A stretch of 64,000 nt of DNA, taken from assembly GCF_021018805.1 (NCBI RefSeq), contig NC_086247.1, forward strand, positions 136,751,602 to 136,815,601, in the 5' to 3' direction. Below are positions 10,289 through 64,000 of this stretch, one piece after another. Positions within the stretch are counted from its first letter, which is position 1. Each line of letters begins with the position of its first letter. Below the pieces are notes generated by a model. That model was not told the origin of the DNA, ran no database searches, and worked only from the letters and a program-made list of their open reading frames with translations. The DNA comes from Prinia subflava (taxonomy: Eukaryota > Chordata > Aves > Passeriformes > Cisticolidae). The translations under genes were made by a program, and so were the position numbers.

Positions 10289-64000
<53,712 letters not shown>

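Overview
The window is ordinary vertebrate nuclear DNA, most likely from a bird. It has two multi-exon genes with GT-AG introns, low repeat density, and interspersed repeats that are almost all CR1-type LINE fragments with the 3' tails typical of birds (CR1 also occurs in other reptiles). There is no bacterial or viral gene organisation, and the codon and splice structure is clean.

Two genes lie tail to tail. From the left edge to about 4.6 kb, on the plus strand, is the 3' part of KIAA1217 (sickle tail homolog, SKT): four coding exons (89-166, 273-1952, 2408-2530, 3253-3747) that join in one frame for 791 residues, then a 3' UTR of about 0.9 kb. From 4.6 to 9.4 kb is the intergenic interval. 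It shows no gene I can support, and about 5.2-8.7 kb of it is more GC-rich than its surroundings. From about 9.4 kb to the right edge, on the minus strand, is ARHGAP21: a 3' UTR (about 9436-10288) and 22 coding exons running right to left from 59322 down to the stop at 10289. All 22 join without a frame break into 1,894 whole residues plus a split first codon. The missing N-terminal exons lie beyond position 64000. KIAA1217 and ARHGAP21 are also convergent neighbours on human chromosome 10p12, so this is conserved synteny.

ARHGAP21 domains in transcript order: the C-terminal part of a PDZ domain (59322-50676), a 30-base in-frame microexon (42685-42714), a 1.9 kb exon coding a Ser/Arg-rich disordered region (39246-41169), linkers (24244-23703), a PH domain plus following helix that in the mammalian protein binds ARF1 (23247-20937), a RhoGAP domain with its arginine finger (19071-15960), and a long acidic/basic low-complexity tail (12022-10289). 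KIAA1217 here encodes the acidic and Lys-rich conserved segments, a predicted coiled coil and a Ser/Pro-rich C-terminus.

The large introns are AT-rich. They hold at least four CR1 fragments (about 26520-27800 plus strand, 28570-29400 minus, 33640-33840 plus, 34820-35770 minus), long homopolymers (41 A at 45582, 47 T at 46245) and several inverted repeats. I found no nested protein-coding gene, tRNA, rRNA, CRISPR array or novel multi-gene system. The points most worth checking are the phase-symmetric microexon after the PDZ domain, the CpG-dense patch in the last KIAA1217 intron, the recurrent A/C-rich tracts, which lie mostly on one strand, and a few structured inverted repeats.
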